Origin: Diogma glabrata
Lineage: Eukaryota; Arthropoda; Insecta; Diptera; Cylindrotomidae
Length of the DNA stretch: 64,000 nucleotides
Assembly: GCA_963693315.1 (NCBI GenBank)
Contig: OY856188.1
Location: 95,351,745 to 95,415,744 of the forward strand
Direction: 5' to 3'
The notes below the pieces were generated by a model, which worked only from the letters and a program-made list of their open reading frames with translations, made no database searches and was not told the DNA's origin. Of this stretch, positions 35,621 to 48,374 are shown piece after piece; position 1 is the stretch's first letter; every line of letters begins with the position of its first letter. The position numbers and the translations under genes are program-made.

Positions 35621-36639
35621 GTTTTTATTCGCCTACATATTAAAGTGGTACTTTATTACTGTTATTTGCGGCCATAAAATGTCATTTTTTAACCATATAT
35701 TTTGTTGTCATAGTTACGTCCAAAAAAGTAAAAAACATTTGTATTTGTTTAAATTCTATAAAAAATAGTAATTTTTATCAAAGCAACCATTAAATTCAAA
35801 ATTTCATAATCCAGCTAAAATTATTGTTATTATTTGTTGTCATAGTTTTACAATAATTTAAAAAAAATAACAAATATTATCTCAAAGGTTACTTGTTCAA
35901 CATATTTTTATTTCAAAATTTATGCAAAATTATAATTTTGATTCAGAATAAACCATTTTTTTTTAAATATTTTGGTTGCGGCGAATAAAAAATAGTATAT
36001 GACGCACGGACTTAAGCTATTTTGGACTTAATGTGGGTGCAAATCTCGGCTAGCGCCTCGATTTGAAAATCCTACATACATCCAAAATCTTTAGCTTTAC
36101 GTCTTTGCATCATAATGTACTATTATCGCATTTTAATAGTACATTATGATGCTACGACGTAAAGCTAAAGATTTTGGACGGATGTGGAGTTTGCAAATCG
36201 AGGCGTTAGCCGAGATTTGCATCCACATTAAGTCCAAAATAGCTTACGTCCGTGCATCATATACTATTTTTTATTAGCCGCAAGCAAAATATTTTAAGAA
36301 AATTGGTTTATTCTAAATTAAAATTATAAATTTTCATAAATTTTAAAATAAAAATATGTGGAACAAGTAACCTTTGTCAAAATATTTATTTTGTTTTCCA
36401 AATTATTGTGTAGCTATGACAACAAATGATAACAACTATTTGAATTGGATAATGAAATTTTGAATTTAAGGGTTGCTTTGATAAAATTTTTTAGTTTTCA
36501 TAGAATTTAAACAAATACAAATGCTTTTTACTTTTTTGGACGTAGCTATGACAACAAAATAAATAGTTGAAAAGTGATACTTTAAAGCCGCAAATCACAG
36601 TAATAAAGTAACACTTTAATATGCAGGCGAATAAAAAAG
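35621..36639. repeat. Palindrome of about 1 kb with an 8-nt centre
   Basis: The two arms (about 35621-36125 and 36134-36639) are reverse complements with moderate divergence, separated only by TCGCATTT. The inner 110 bp of each arm are nearly perfect (for example GTAAAGCTAAAGATTTTGGA and CGTCCGTGCATCATATACTA). The outer ends are GGCGAATAAAAA and its complement. The inner blocks have higher GC than the rest. A partial relative is at about 47330-47410. It is either a foldback/MITE element or a hairpin-RNA locus; no protein is encoded. Confidence 0.85.
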
Positions 36640-37135
36640 TTGTTTACAAAATTACAACAATAGTAACGAAGACAAACAAAGAAACATAATAGAATAACGA
36701 TATATACTTGAAATATGCTGTGTTTTTCTCGTCAACATTTTTTTAAACTCAGCTTCATATTGCCAAATTCAGAACTTATCAAGAATATGAGAAGAGGAAA
36801 CAGTGACCACTTATAACCAATAAATAGATGTTTGATTTTCTGATCACTCAAATTTACATCGTTTTTGATTTAACGTTTTTGATTTGAGAATCAAACTCTA
36901 AATTAGACTTGGATTTTTAAATCTGTCTTAGAAATATACCTTTAAAAACAACCATGAAACCCATGTTATTATAAAATCCCCCACAAAATAGACAAAGTTT
37001 TTGACCAATATTATGTCCAAGCAGTGTGGTCATTCATATATAGATATATCGTTTTTATTTGTTTTACTTGTTTATTTTTATTTATATTAATGAATAAATA
37101 ATCAAAAATTATCCAGCGAACCGAAAATCAAAATA
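36640..37135. other. AT-rich spacer
   Basis: No gene or clear repeat recognised. Confidence 0.4.
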
Positions 37136-38626
37136 CAGTAATCCCTCCGACTGCGCGGTAGTTCCGTTCCAGAAAAACAGCGCGCAATACAAAACCGCGC
37201 AATGTGAACCCTATTTTGTATGAAAATGGGGGGTTAGGTTCCAAATTTTGAAAAAAATTGAAAAAAAAAATTAATTTAAAGTTATAATTAAACAAAAATG
37301 AATATATACAGCCTGAAAAACATGTATTACTTCAACAACTCTTAAAAAAGAAAACACTTCATAAGTTAACAGATAAATTAACATAAATAACATTTCAAAA
37401 AATAACTTAAATTTACAAAAATTATATCAATAATCTGAATTTGCTTAGAATATTCTACCTTCACTGGCTTGAAATTGAATTTGATCTATATTGAACGTTC
37501 CAGCCACACAGTTAAAAATAAACTGAATATGTAATGCAAATTGCCACATATATGGGTCATTCTTTTACAAACCGAACATCTTTCTGACCGACACATTTTT
37601 GATTTGGCTGAAATTTTAGGGCTTTTATGAAAAATTTCCAAATTCCCATTTCCGAAGAAAAGAAAGATATACGTGCTCGAGAATTTTTTTGGGTTGGAAA
37701 ATGGAGCGGTTCTAAATTTCGAGGATTTCGTGATTTTTGGCTTGAAGACTTATTTTCAAAGATTCATAACTTCGGTTCTGGTAATGGTAGACATTTTTTT
37801 CTGTTAAAGCTAAAAGATGAACTTTAAAAAAAATTGTTATCTACAAAAATTTTTAACAAATTCCTATGTGTAAACAGTTTAGCAATAAGTCAGACACTTT
37901 CTCTCTGACACCTGCAATTTTGCACTCTCGTGTACGAGTAGCATTAGAAATAAATCAGTTTATCGAGCGCGGAAAGATAAAAATTCCATAAATTTTTGTT
38001 GTCCCGCGCTGGATAAACTAATATATTTCTAGCAATAAAACTTATTTCTCCCTTAGTTAAAAATACGTTTCTCTTGAAAATTGAACGTAGAATACGTAGG
38101 GCAATCACTAAAAATCGATTTTAACATTTTATTTGTTTATAACAATAGGAATTCGCTAATAATTTTTATTTTGTTCATAACATATTTTTTAATTAAAATT
38201 CCATCTCTTAACTTTCAAATAAAATAAAATAAAAGCTTCTATCATTAATAGAACCGAAGTGAAAAATAAGTCGTCAAACCAAAAATCACGAAATTTAGAT
38301 CGCCTCTATTTTCCAAAAAAAAAAAATCCTCGAACACGTATATTTTTTTTGATATCATGCCAGTAAAAAATGTTTAAGCCAAATCACAAATCCGTCGGTC
38401 AGATTTTGTTCAAATCTGTTCGATTTGTAAAAGAATGACCCATGTGGGAAATTTAATTTTTTTTTTCATTTTAATTTTACGAAATTCACCTACATATTCT
38501 AAAAAAAAATTTCAAACGTCGCGCAGTGTGAAATTTTAATCGCGCAGTGCGAAAATTAGTATTGAAAACTCATCTCGCGCAGTGGAAATCGCGCAGTTAA
38601 AACCCGCGCAGTCGGAGGGATTACTG
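37136..38626. mobile_element. pogo/Tigger-like non-autonomous DNA element, copy 2
   Basis: It starts CAGTAATCCCTCCGACTGCGCGG and ends in the inverted equivalent, flanked by TA at 37134-37135 and 38627-38628. It is the inverted counterpart of 4163-5663, with the same nested foldback element at the same internal place, so the composite itself has been amplified. Confidence 0.85.
37554..38441. mobile_element. Foldback-like element nested in the pogo-like element, copy 2
   Basis: Ends GGGTCATTCTTTTACAAAC and its inverse GTAAAAGAATGACCC; flanks ATAT and ATGT may be remnants of a 4-bp duplication. The 66-codon frame at 37627-37827 reads one arm and has no independent support. Confidence 0.75.
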
Positions 38627-38628
38627 TA

Positions 38629-39639
38629 AATTTAATTTTATTTATTTATTTTGTTAGTTTTGTTACAGTTACCACAAAATACAAACTACAAAAGAGGAAT
38701 AATAAAATAAAGTTTTTTATTGTTATATTGCCTCGAAAATTTTTTATTTTTTTCCTACGTTATATGAAGGTAAAGGAAGTTGGCAAAATTTCATATTAAA
38801 ATAAAATAAAAAAAAACTATGTTTAAACAAAAAAATCACTTTGTGGATTTATATGAAAATTTCCAAGAACCAGATTCAGATTTTCGTAGATAAAAAACTC
38901 ATATTTATTCACAAACAAAGCAAAAGATTTGATCAACTTAAAAATTAATAAAAAAGAAATTACTTGAAAAACTGAATATTGAAAACCAATACGAAACAAA
39001 AAAAAAATAAAAAATATTCTATTCAATTTAATCTTTTCTTGATGGTCGGTCATCTTCTTGTACGATTTGTTTTTATTCTTATAAATGTTCGAAGAAACCT
39101 GTTAAGAAACCAAACAAAAAAGAAAATTTACTCCTAATACAATAAAAATCTAATTTTGTGTTTTCTTCGAGGAAAATTTTTATTTTTCTTCGAGGTAAAT
39201 TTTTATTTTTCTTAGATTTTCTGCAAATTGTTTTTATTTGTTTTATTTGATTTGATTTGATTTGAATTTCAATTCTTCACGTTGGAGTAAAAACACGAAA
39301 AATGTAGAAACTAATAATATATATGAAATGGTTGAAAAAATGTGATTCTGAGGTTGATGTTGGTATTTTGACAATGAAATGTGAGTAGATGGCTTATTAG
39401 AGTTTTGAGTGGGCGGTAGTTGAAATAAGCTAAAGTGGAAGTTTCACTCTTTCACATTTAAAAAATTAAGAAAACCACAACGGTGAATAGAGGAGTGGAA
39501 AACTTTTGTGGTGTTTTGTTGCTTAATGGCGTTATTTTCGGGTTTTAAGGCCAATCCTGGTTATAAAAGTTCCGATTTTATAAGGAACACTATTGGGGAG
39601 AGTAAAAAGCGTTTTTCTTATTGTCGGGGTTAGGGTGAA
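38629..39639. other. AT-rich DNA with a small local duplication
   Basis: No gene recognised. A short unit TTTTTATTTTTCTTCGAGG is duplicated near 39165-39215. The 76-codon minus-strand frame at 38823-39053 is of low-complexity composition. Confidence 0.4.
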
Positions 39640-42400
39640 GATTTTGGGAGATTAAATTTCGACAAAAACTATTCAAGATGTTCCCCAGCATCTATTTAAG
39701 TGATATTTGGAGGAAAAAAAAACGACAAAAATACGATAAAAGTCCTGATCAACCCACGATTTTAGAATATCGAAAAAAATTTGTTTATTTATTTAGCGAG
39801 TAAGATTTAAAATGATATATGGCATTGTGCTGGACACGGATAACGCGTTTGGAACAGTTTTTATTTGTCATATCTTCAAATATTACACAAATGCATGCTA
39901 GAGACCAGAGAGAGGCATAGATCACTGCTAAAATCTGTTTTTGAGATAATTGCATTTAATCTCTGTTTCCAATTAAGCTAAAAAAATTATAAAAACCTTT
40001 GTAACTAATAAATTAAGTGGTTTTTAATAAAACAGTTCACCAGAACCATCAGTTTTAGTAAAACCTTTAAAAATTCAGAATTTAACAATTATCAGATTCT
40101 CAAAATGATCTCTACCATCAATTTGAGTAAATTTTGGAGAACAAAATTCGAAAAAATTATTCATGATGATCCCTAGCATCTATTTTGAAAAAAAATATTC
40201 GACAAAAATCCAAAAAAATCCTGATGGTTGTTGACCCACGATTCTGAAAAACCGAAAAAAATTCTTTTTGTTTTAGCGAGTGATATTTAATATGAAATAT
40301 TACACATTTTTTTGTACGTTCTCCAAATATTACTCAAGTGCATGCTAGAGACCATACTAGGTCATAGTTCACAGCCAAAATTTGTTTTTGAGATATTTAG
40401 TCTCTATTTACAGTTAAGCTCCACATAGCTGTTCAACTATACCTGGAGAAAAGTCCGGGAAAAAATTATAAAGGACAATTAAAAACAGCAATTTTATTTT
40501 GCAAAGAAGCCGGTTAGTAATTAATTTACTTTTATTGTTAGAAGTTACTAAAAAATACCGAAAATGACTGAAAAAAATTATATTTAAAAATCACGTCTTT
40601 GTCGTCGCTAAACTCTGATAAGTTTGCCACGTTTAGCTGTTTCGTCTACCTTGGCATCCAGAGAATTGAACAGATTTTCTGGTTTTACACGGTATTTACC
40701 CACTTGGCTTACTTTGTGTAAAAAAGTTTTGTCATTCTTGATTTTGTTGTGAAACTCAGAACATTTTTCTTGTCAGTAGCACTTGACCATAACTAGTGTG
40801 CGAACGTTTTCAAAATGACGAAAAATATTTATCGATTTTGTTTCAGTAGACGATGCAGATGGTGGTGATGCTTCATTAAAATATTGCTTTAAGCAGGCAA
40901 ATTATGCAAAAGCTTTACCCACGTCTTAAATATCAAAATATTTGCGTTCAATCATCCACATCATTGCATTTTCAACATCTTTCCATGTTGGTTTTTCATT
41001 GAGGCGAACTCACATGGTAATTTTAATAACGAGTACCTATTGGCAGCATACACTTAAATAATTATGTGTGGTCGTTGAAATTTAAATGTTCTTTCAAATG
41101 ACATTTCAGGCCTCTTGTTTTTTCACTTTTTATTTTCAAAATTTTTCGAAATTCGGGTAATTCACGTATTATTGGTCAAATCCGGTCCGGGCATATTTTG
41201 TCCGATTTCCGAACTCAAAATCCGGTTTTTCGCGGATCGATCCGGGTTAGTTAACTAGCTTAAGCTAAACTAATTAGAAATACCGTTGTAGCTAATTAAT
41301 TGAGTGGTTTTATTCAGAATTTAACAATTGATACTCAAGCCCATCCTTACACGAGTGACATGATGTAGAACTGTTGCTTTTCAACGCGATTCTTTTAACA
41401 GAGTTTCTCATCTCTGGAGTGCTTTACCTTGGTCTTTCCTGATCATTTTAATCCTCAAAACTTTAAGATCAACGTTAATTAATTCTTCAAAGAAAATTGA
41501 TATATACTCTCGAGCCCTAGATCTCTAGTTAGCATGGTGTCTTCGGATATTCAGAGACGTTAATCTATAATGGTTAACACTAAACATGCCTAACATTGAA
41601 TAAAACAAAGATGATGTCTACCATCCGTTTGAGTGATTTTTGGAGAATAAAATTTGACGAAAAGCCGATTAAAAATCCAGATGGTTAACCCACGATATTA
41701 AAATATCGAAAATTTTTTTTTTAATTTTTAGCGAGTGATATTTAAAATGAAATATTGGACTGTGCTGAGCACGGATAACACGTTTGGGACAGTTTTTCTT
41801 TGTCTTTTCTCCAAATATATTAATGCATGCTAGAGACCACACTTAGTCATAGTTCACTGCTTAGGTCTGTTTTTGAGATATTTAATCTCTGTTTACAGTT
41901 AAGATAGACGAATTAGAAGTACATTTGTAGCTAATAAATTGAGTGGTTTTACTTAGAATTTTGCATTTACCAGATACTCGAAGTGATCTCTACCATCGAT
42001 TTGAGTGATTTTCAATACTCAATATGATCCCTAGCATCTATTTACGTGATATTTGCAGACAAAGAAATTCGACAAAAAGCCGGAAAAAAATTCTGTTGGT
42101 TAACCCACGATTTCAAAAATAAAATATCGAGAAAAAAATTTTTAAGTGATCCATATTTATTTTGAAATATGGCAAGCGTTTGGGAAAGTTTTTTTTGTCT
42201 GTTCTTCAAAAATTATTAAAATACATGCTAGAATCCATACTTAGTCATATGTCACTGCTTAAGTCTGTTTTGAGATATTTACATTTAATCTCTGTTTGCA
42301 ATTAAGCTAAACGGATTAAAAATACTTTTGTAGCTAATAAATTGAGTGGTTTTTAACAAAACGGTTCGACAAAACCGTCAGTTTTCAAAAACCTGGTTTG
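39640..42400 (+). repeat. Tandem repeat with units of about 0.4-0.5 kb, four copies
   Basis: Each unit has, in order: GATCCCTAGCATCTATTT, AATTCGACAAAAA, GGTTAACCCACGAT, TAGCGAGTGATATTTAAAAT, ACGGATAACACGTTTGGGAC, ATGCATGCTAGAGACCA, TAGTCATAGTTCACTGCT, GTTTTTGAGATATTTA, ATCTCTGTTTACAGTTAAGC and AATAAATTGAGTGGTTTT. Corresponding GCGAGT(A/G) positions are about 39796, 40276, 41733 and 42143. The gap between the second and third is enlarged by the insertion at 40427-41262. No protein is encoded. Confidence 0.85.
40427..41262 (-). mobile_element. hAT-like fragment inserted in the tandem repeat
   Basis: The repeat sequence CAGTTAAGCT stops near 40425 and resumes as TAAGCTAAAC near 41263. Between them, the minus strand encodes RGLKCHLKEHLNF, like the second half of a BED zinc finger, then TWKDVENAMMWMIERKYFD and KYRVKPENLFNSL blocks with stops between. 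CCGGTCCGGG-type and GATCCGGGTTAGTTAACTA ends fit hAT-like termini, but no clean target duplication could be defined. The classification is tentative. Confidence 0.45.
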
Positions 42401-43219
42401 ACCAATAAGTGAGGTTGTTGTCATATGGAAGAACACCTAATTTAGGAAACAACGACAGACTTTTTTGAATATTTCTCTAAAAATAAGAGTATTCATATAT
42501 AATTTGCCAATTTATTACAATTCCGGCCTTTGGAATAAGACAAATATAAGAGCAGTTATGTATATGAATAATATTTTAACATTTTTCTCCACATTAAATT
42601 TGTTTTATGATCACGTCACAATGTAAAATAGTAACATATAGATTTTTTTGTCTTTTTGTCTTTTTAAATGATGAACATTTTTTGTTTGTAAAGCTTAGTG
42701 ATGGTATTACATGTGGGTGTAGTACGGCTGTTCAAATTTATTTTGTTTGAAAGGAGTTGTTTGGTCAAATGATATATAGAAGGAGAAATTATTAATTTAT
42801 ATACGATGAAAGAGACAATAGAAAAGGAAACAAAATGCTGAAAAATCCTACTGTTTATACTTGACTTGGAAAAGTCAAGTAAAAGGAAAATTTAAATCAA
42901 AGAGTGAACATTGTTATAAGTAGTGTTATTGTGGCACAAAAAAATGTTTATTCTTTAACGGAATTCTTCATATTAAATTTGTTAAATTAATTTATTTTTA
43001 AAATTTGTGTTTTTATTCTAACAGAGTTAAGTTTTCGTTGTCATTTATTAAGTTTTGTGTGTTAAGAAGTTTAACTAGCAACAATTTTTAAAATCAAATA
43101 AATAATCCAAACAAATTTCAACATTTTTAACTTATTTTAAATAACGTATTTTTGTATTTTTAAATATTAGCGTGTTTGTATTAGAAAACGACTTCAAAGA
43201 TAGCGAAACCGTTGATCTA
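42401..43219. other. AT-rich spacer
   Basis: No gene or repeat recognised. Confidence 0.4.
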
Positions 43220-43700
43220 CCATTTCGGTTACTGAAAAAAAATTAAATTGATAGTGGCTGGAAAAAAATACAACGGATGAATATGAATTGCATGCCCGAA
43301 ATTGTGTTCGAAAAGGTGTAAACTCGTCTTAAGTTCTTCGCATAAAAGTGAACCAGAAGTTGAGTATGAAAAGTATGTTGAGCTTACTTTGTAAATTAGC
43401 ACCAACAAATGTAGCTCGTCATCAATATTTGAAAGTGGTAGATTTATTTCAACAAGAATTATATATGTACAAATTTTTTGACCGACCATCAGGCAATGGT
43501 TTGGAAGACTATGTGCCGTCAGTGCCGAAGATGGCTATAAATTTTAAATCTTACAAAGGAAAAACAATAATTCTATAACTAATAAAAAAAAATGAAAAGC
43601 GATTCACATGGATTTCAAGTGGAACATCGAAACAACGCATTACTGTTAGCTCTTTTGATTTATTCTATATAATTTCTGATAGTATAAATTTTTAGATACT
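43220..43700 (+). pseudogene. Coding-like fragment of unknown family
   Basis: The frame at 43348-43578 has 76 codons, with a more balanced composition than its surroundings, including NVARHQYLKVVDLFQQELY and a PSVPKM.INFKSYKGKTIIL end. Just beyond its stop a further stretch KRFTWISSGTSKQRITVSSF continues in a similar style. It looks like a piece of a decayed transposon or gene rather than chance sequence, but I do not recognise the family and see no intact start or domain. Confidence 0.3.
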
Positions 43701-45150
43701 AAGTTTTATTGTGAATATTATTTCTGTGATAAAATAAGAGATTCCCAGGGTCAGGACTCCGAATTATTTTTAATAGTCCAATTCTCTACAGTTTTTAAAG
43801 AAAATTTTAAAGAAAAAGGTGAACATTTTAGTACGTCAAACAAAAAACACCTCCCTCTTCCTACCGTCACCCCTCGATTTTATGGTACCTTACTTAAAAG
43901 AAGTAAAAACTGTATCTTATTGGTGAGACTTCGGTGTCCGTCCGAATTTCTACATCTTCTTCTTCTACACTTTACTCACAAACTATAAGTGCTATCAACT
44001 TGAAATTTTCTGCAGTTTAAAATGTGTTTTTTCACGCCTGATAACAAAAAAAAATCAAATATTTGTTTCATCTATATTTTATGAACATAGATAAGGAGAA
44101 AGTAAAACAAAATTTTTTTGTGAGGAATCGAGTTTGGTTTAGAAAAATTGAAAAAGATCTAAATATTTTAAAAAAATATTTCATTGATTTTTCGACTTCC
44201 TAGTTTTTTAGATATTGCCAAAAACGAGTGTTTTTTCCCCGAACCTATATTCACTATGATTTATATATTATTCACAATGATAGTAAGGAGTTGGATCAAA
44301 TACAATTGGTTGATAGGCATGTAAAGTTGGCTCAGATTTAAATAATGTAGGTAAGTGAAACATTTTAATCTTTAATTACAGTAATTATATATGATATGGT
44401 GTGTGTGAAGGTATAGATTTCTTCATCTTTTGGGGTTCTCAGAGTCCTTATTCTTTGCTCATTTGAATCCTTCCTCTAGTGAAACTTTCACGAGCAATTC
44501 AGCTTTTGTACTGGGCTGAGAAAAAGCTTAATTGAACCCACAGACTGCAACCAATCGGAAAATTTAAATCACAAGGCACGCAATTTTTTTAATGTTTCTA
44601 ATAGTGATTCCACTGTGTTCAAAAATTAATGTACAATGCTCATTGCATATTTTTAAGTACAAATTAAGTTATTTTTTTAATACGAGATGAACAGAACTTT
44701 CCGAATTATGGATTGATACCGTGAGAAAAAAAATTTTGGATAAATTTTTTTCCAACTATTTATCACCGGATAAACATGTAGCACTACAATTCACATACCT
44801 TCCTATTCATAAAAAGTTGATGTTCACATTATTTTTACAAGAAGATCAGTAGTAAAATCAACTAAAAGATTTGTTAATTTCTGGTGAGGTAATTTAGTTA
44901 ATGAGATATGATGTTTTCTCTAACTATATAATATAGAACCACACGACATCAGAATTTTTTTCTCGATTATATCCAAAATTATTTATATCCAAAAAATGTT
45001 AACGTCAGCCAAATACTGAAGTATAAAAGTGCCATTTTTTCTAAGCTATTTTTTCTTTCTTCAATGAAAAAAGCTTTAACCTATTTTTTGTTAAAAAGGT
45101 TGAGATATATGAACTAATTTCATGCAATTTTTGAAATTCTGATTAATTAT
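43701..45150. other. AT-rich DNA holding one LINE-related fragment
   Basis: Apart from the segment at 44440-44640, which matches 55965-56180, I see no recognisable feature. Confidence 0.4.
44440..44640 (-). repeat. Fragment homologous to the LINE remnant at 55965-56180
   Basis: Shared ordered blocks are ATTCTTTGCT(C/T)ATTTGA, CTG(GG)CTGAGAA, CTGCAACCAATCGGAAA or CTGCAACTAGTCGGAAA, AAATC, AAGGCAC(G/T)CAA and TAGTGATT. The orientation is the same in both. As the 55.7-56.6 kb copy has LINE ORF1-like coding sequence on the minus strand, this is likely a LINE fragment. Confidence 0.55.
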
Positions 45151-47014
45151 TTCGGTCTGAAAGACCTAAGTATTACATTCATGAGCTACAAGTGAAATTC
45201 TTACCCCCACTGCCGGCCGTCACAACCGACGGAATCTAGAAAGCGGCTGAATAGATTTTAAAAATTTTGGTTTCTAAAAATAGGGACACTCAATCGTAGG
45301 AGCCGAAAGGACGATGTGTTCGATACCTGTACCGAAAAAGTGTCAAAAATATCGTCAAGTGTGTCAAAACAAGGAAATATGCATATTTTTTGCTTAAAAA
45401 ACGTTCATTTTAAGTGACAATGAGTAGGAACAATGAATGCGGAAAAACCTTGATGATCGTGATTGGTATGTGAGATCAAGAACTAGATTATTGAATTATA
45501 AGTTTGTCAGAAAAATGTTGTCAAGTGTGTCAAAAGATAGGATAAATTTTTATTTTTTTACCCAAATTTTTGGAACCAAATAAAATTAATTATTTGTATG
45601 ACATGAAATTTTATTATTAATATAGAGAATTATGGTATTATAAGTTTGTCAAAAAAATCTTGTCAAGTGTGTCAAAAGAAAGATTTTTATTTATTTTTTC
45701 ACCATTTTTTGGAAAAAAATAAAATTAATTATTTTTATGACATGAAATTTTATTATTATTATTGAGAATTACGGCATTATAAGTTTGTCGAAAAAAATGA
45801 TGTCAAGTGTGTCAAAAGAAAGATTTTTATTTATTTTTTTACCCAATTTTTGGGCAAAAATAAAGTTAATTATTTGTATGACATGAACTATTATTATTAT
45901 TATAGAGAATTATGGCATTATAAGTTAATAAATGTAAAGTGTGTCAAAAAATGATTTCATTTATTTTTTAAGCCAAATTTTTGGGAAAAAAAATTTTGCT
46001 GTTTTTATGACGTAAATGTGATTGTAAATGAAATTGGACATAGAAATTTTTGAAATTGTCATAGTTTTCGAAATATTTTTGGAATTTTGACAAAAGTTTG
46101 TATTTTTGATTTTGTAATAATTTTTGGAATATTTTTAGAATTTTGGAAAAAGGTTTAATATTTGATTTTGTTATAATTTTTGCAACATTTTTAAAATTTT
46201 GAAAAAAATAGTAGTTTTTATAAATATTTTTAGAATTTTGAAAAAAGCTTCAATTTTTGATTTTGTATGAATTTTTGGAATATTTTTAGAATTTTGAAAA
46301 ATTTTAAATGTTTGATTTTATTATAATTTTTGGAATCTTGAAAAAAGTTTCAATTTTTGATATTGTTATAATTTTTGCAATATGTTTAGCATTTTGGAAA
46401 AAGTTTGAATTTTTAAGAATTTTCGGAATATTATTGGAATTTAAGAAAAGTTTAAATATTTGATTTTATTCTAATATTTGGAATATTTTTGGAATTTTGA
46501 AAAACGTTTCAATTTTTGATATTGTTATAAATTTTGCAATAGTTTTAGAATTTTTGAAAAAAGATTTTAGTCTTTGATTTTGTAATAATTTTTGAAATAT
46601 TTTTAGAATTTTGAAAAAAGTTTGATTTTATTATAATTTTTACAGTATTTTTGGAATTTTGAAAGAAATATGAATTTGTGATTTTGTAATATTTTCTCGA
46701 AACGCTAAATAGAGACGTTTTTGAGTAGTTTGTTGAGTGTATCATCTTTTCACTAAATTATGTTAATTTATGATCTGTTATAATTTTCCCGCAACGTATT
46801 GATGTTTCATGTTAGGTTTGTAATAAATTTCTAAATAGAGATTCAAAAAAATACTTGTATTTTAACAAAGAGTTATGTTTGATATACATCGCTGCCCAAA
46901 ACTAAAAACCATGTCCTCATAAAAGTGTTTTGCCGAAAACTATATCAAAATCCTTAATCCAGACCGAAGTCTTGATATCTCAGAGCTGTGAGATTTCAGC
47001 CCATCCATATTTTA
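45151..47014 (+). mobile_element. Element B, copy 4 (most complete in the + orientation)
   Basis: It begins TTCGGTCTGAAAGACCTAAG and ends CTCAGAGCTGTGAGATTTCA followed by GCCCATCCATATTTTA. It contains the GGCCGTCACAACC block, the tandem TTGTCAAGTGTGTCAAAAG array (45480-45960) and the long TTTTTGGAATATTTTTAGAATTTTG array (46050-46680). No coding region is present. Confidence 0.75.
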
Positions 47015-47189
47015 CTTTTCAAAACTTATTTGACAAATGCAATAAGAAAAAATTGTCCTCGATGAGTTGATTAAGTTTGTTCATGTGAAATTTTTTTTCA
47101 AAACTTTGTGTGTTGAGTCTATTGTTTGGCGGTCGACCGTATGGAGGAAAGAACACAAAAAATGGCATTAGCTCCGAATCAAATACAAT

Positions 47190-47635
47190 ATTTTTTCGGC
47201 AAACTTTTAATTTATAAATATGAAATTAATAAATCAAAATTATTATAAATATGATTTTTATCGTCATAGTTTCAAAAAAGGAAAAAAACATCAATTTTTA
47301 TAAAATGTAAATAAAGCTTTTTAACAAATTTAAATTTTCTAATCAAATTCTTCAATTCAAAATTTCATAATCCAATCAAAATAGTTGTTATGTCATAGTT
47401 ATACAATTTGTTCGAAAAACAACAAATATCGTAAAGTATGGAAATAAATGGCCACTTTTTCAGTTGCCGTTAAAATATGAAATTACTTCACTGCCGAGTG
47501 CCACCGTAAAAAAAAATAAAAATGGCATTACTTTACAGCCGCTTTGATTGTAAGTCAAAATACTAAGTTTTTAACCTTCTCCAAGTAGCAGTTAAGTTAA
47601 ACTTTACAGCCGTTTGCCGAAAAAATTAATTATTA
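47190..47635. mobile_element. Small inverted-repeat element with TTTTTTCGGCAAAC ends
   Basis: TTTTTTCGGCAAAC at 47193 and GTTTGCCGAAAAAA at about 47615 are inverted copies. An inner segment (about 47330-47410) is similar to an arm of the palindrome at 35621-36639 (TTCAAAATTTCATAATCCA followed by a TTGTTAT...GTCATAGTT block). It may be a divergent member of that family. Confidence 0.5.
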
Positions 47636-47639
47636 AGCG

Positions 47640-48370
47640 TTATTAAAATAGAACTTACTTTGACATTATATTCCAACAAGAACAAAAACATTAAAACTAA
47701 AATTTATTCCCATTTTTCATGTTTAAATTTTTGTTTTACTGAACTTTTTATTGCTAAAATCCTTCTTATATGAATACAAATTTAAGCTCATTTATTCTAT
47801 TATTTGTTCAGTTTATTTCTATTTATTTATTTATGCTTTCTTGTGGTTCCTAGAACATAGCGAAAACGAGTGTGTGTGTTTGATAATAAAATTCATTCGA
47901 GGTAATAAAAAAAATTATTTTCGAAACATTAAACAATGAAGTTTTATTATTTATGATATTGAATTTTTGGTTATTTGGTTTTGGTTTTTTCAGTTTTTTA
48001 TTTAATGTCAAATGATTTTTTGTGAAAGTTTTTTATTCTTTTGGTTTACATATATGAACCGATTTTGGTTCATGCTTTCAGTTGTTTTTGATTTTCAAAT
48101 TTAGTATTTGATTTGTTTTATACAACGTGTTGAAACAACTGAAAAAATTCAGGCAAAATTACCTATTGCAAAGGTAACGATATAATAAATAATAATTATG
48201 AACCATTTTGTTCTAGTGACAAAGTTTTAAAATCTACTCGACAGTTGTTTTAAATATTATTCGAAAATTATGTAGTCTAATGTTAATACATATAGGACTA
48301 CAAATTGACGCAAATGCAAAAAAATCCCATATAATGTAAATACATCTCCACAATATAAAGTCTAATGACA
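47640..48370. other. AT-rich spacer
   Basis: No gene recognised; the 62-codon frame at 47751-47939 has no family resemblance. Confidence 0.4.
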
Positions 48371-48374
48371 GTGG

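Noticed and set aside
37627..37827. 66-codon frame in pogo-like copy 2
   Set aside because: It is an arm of the foldback element; the opposite arm and the other copies give different products, so there is no conserved protein.
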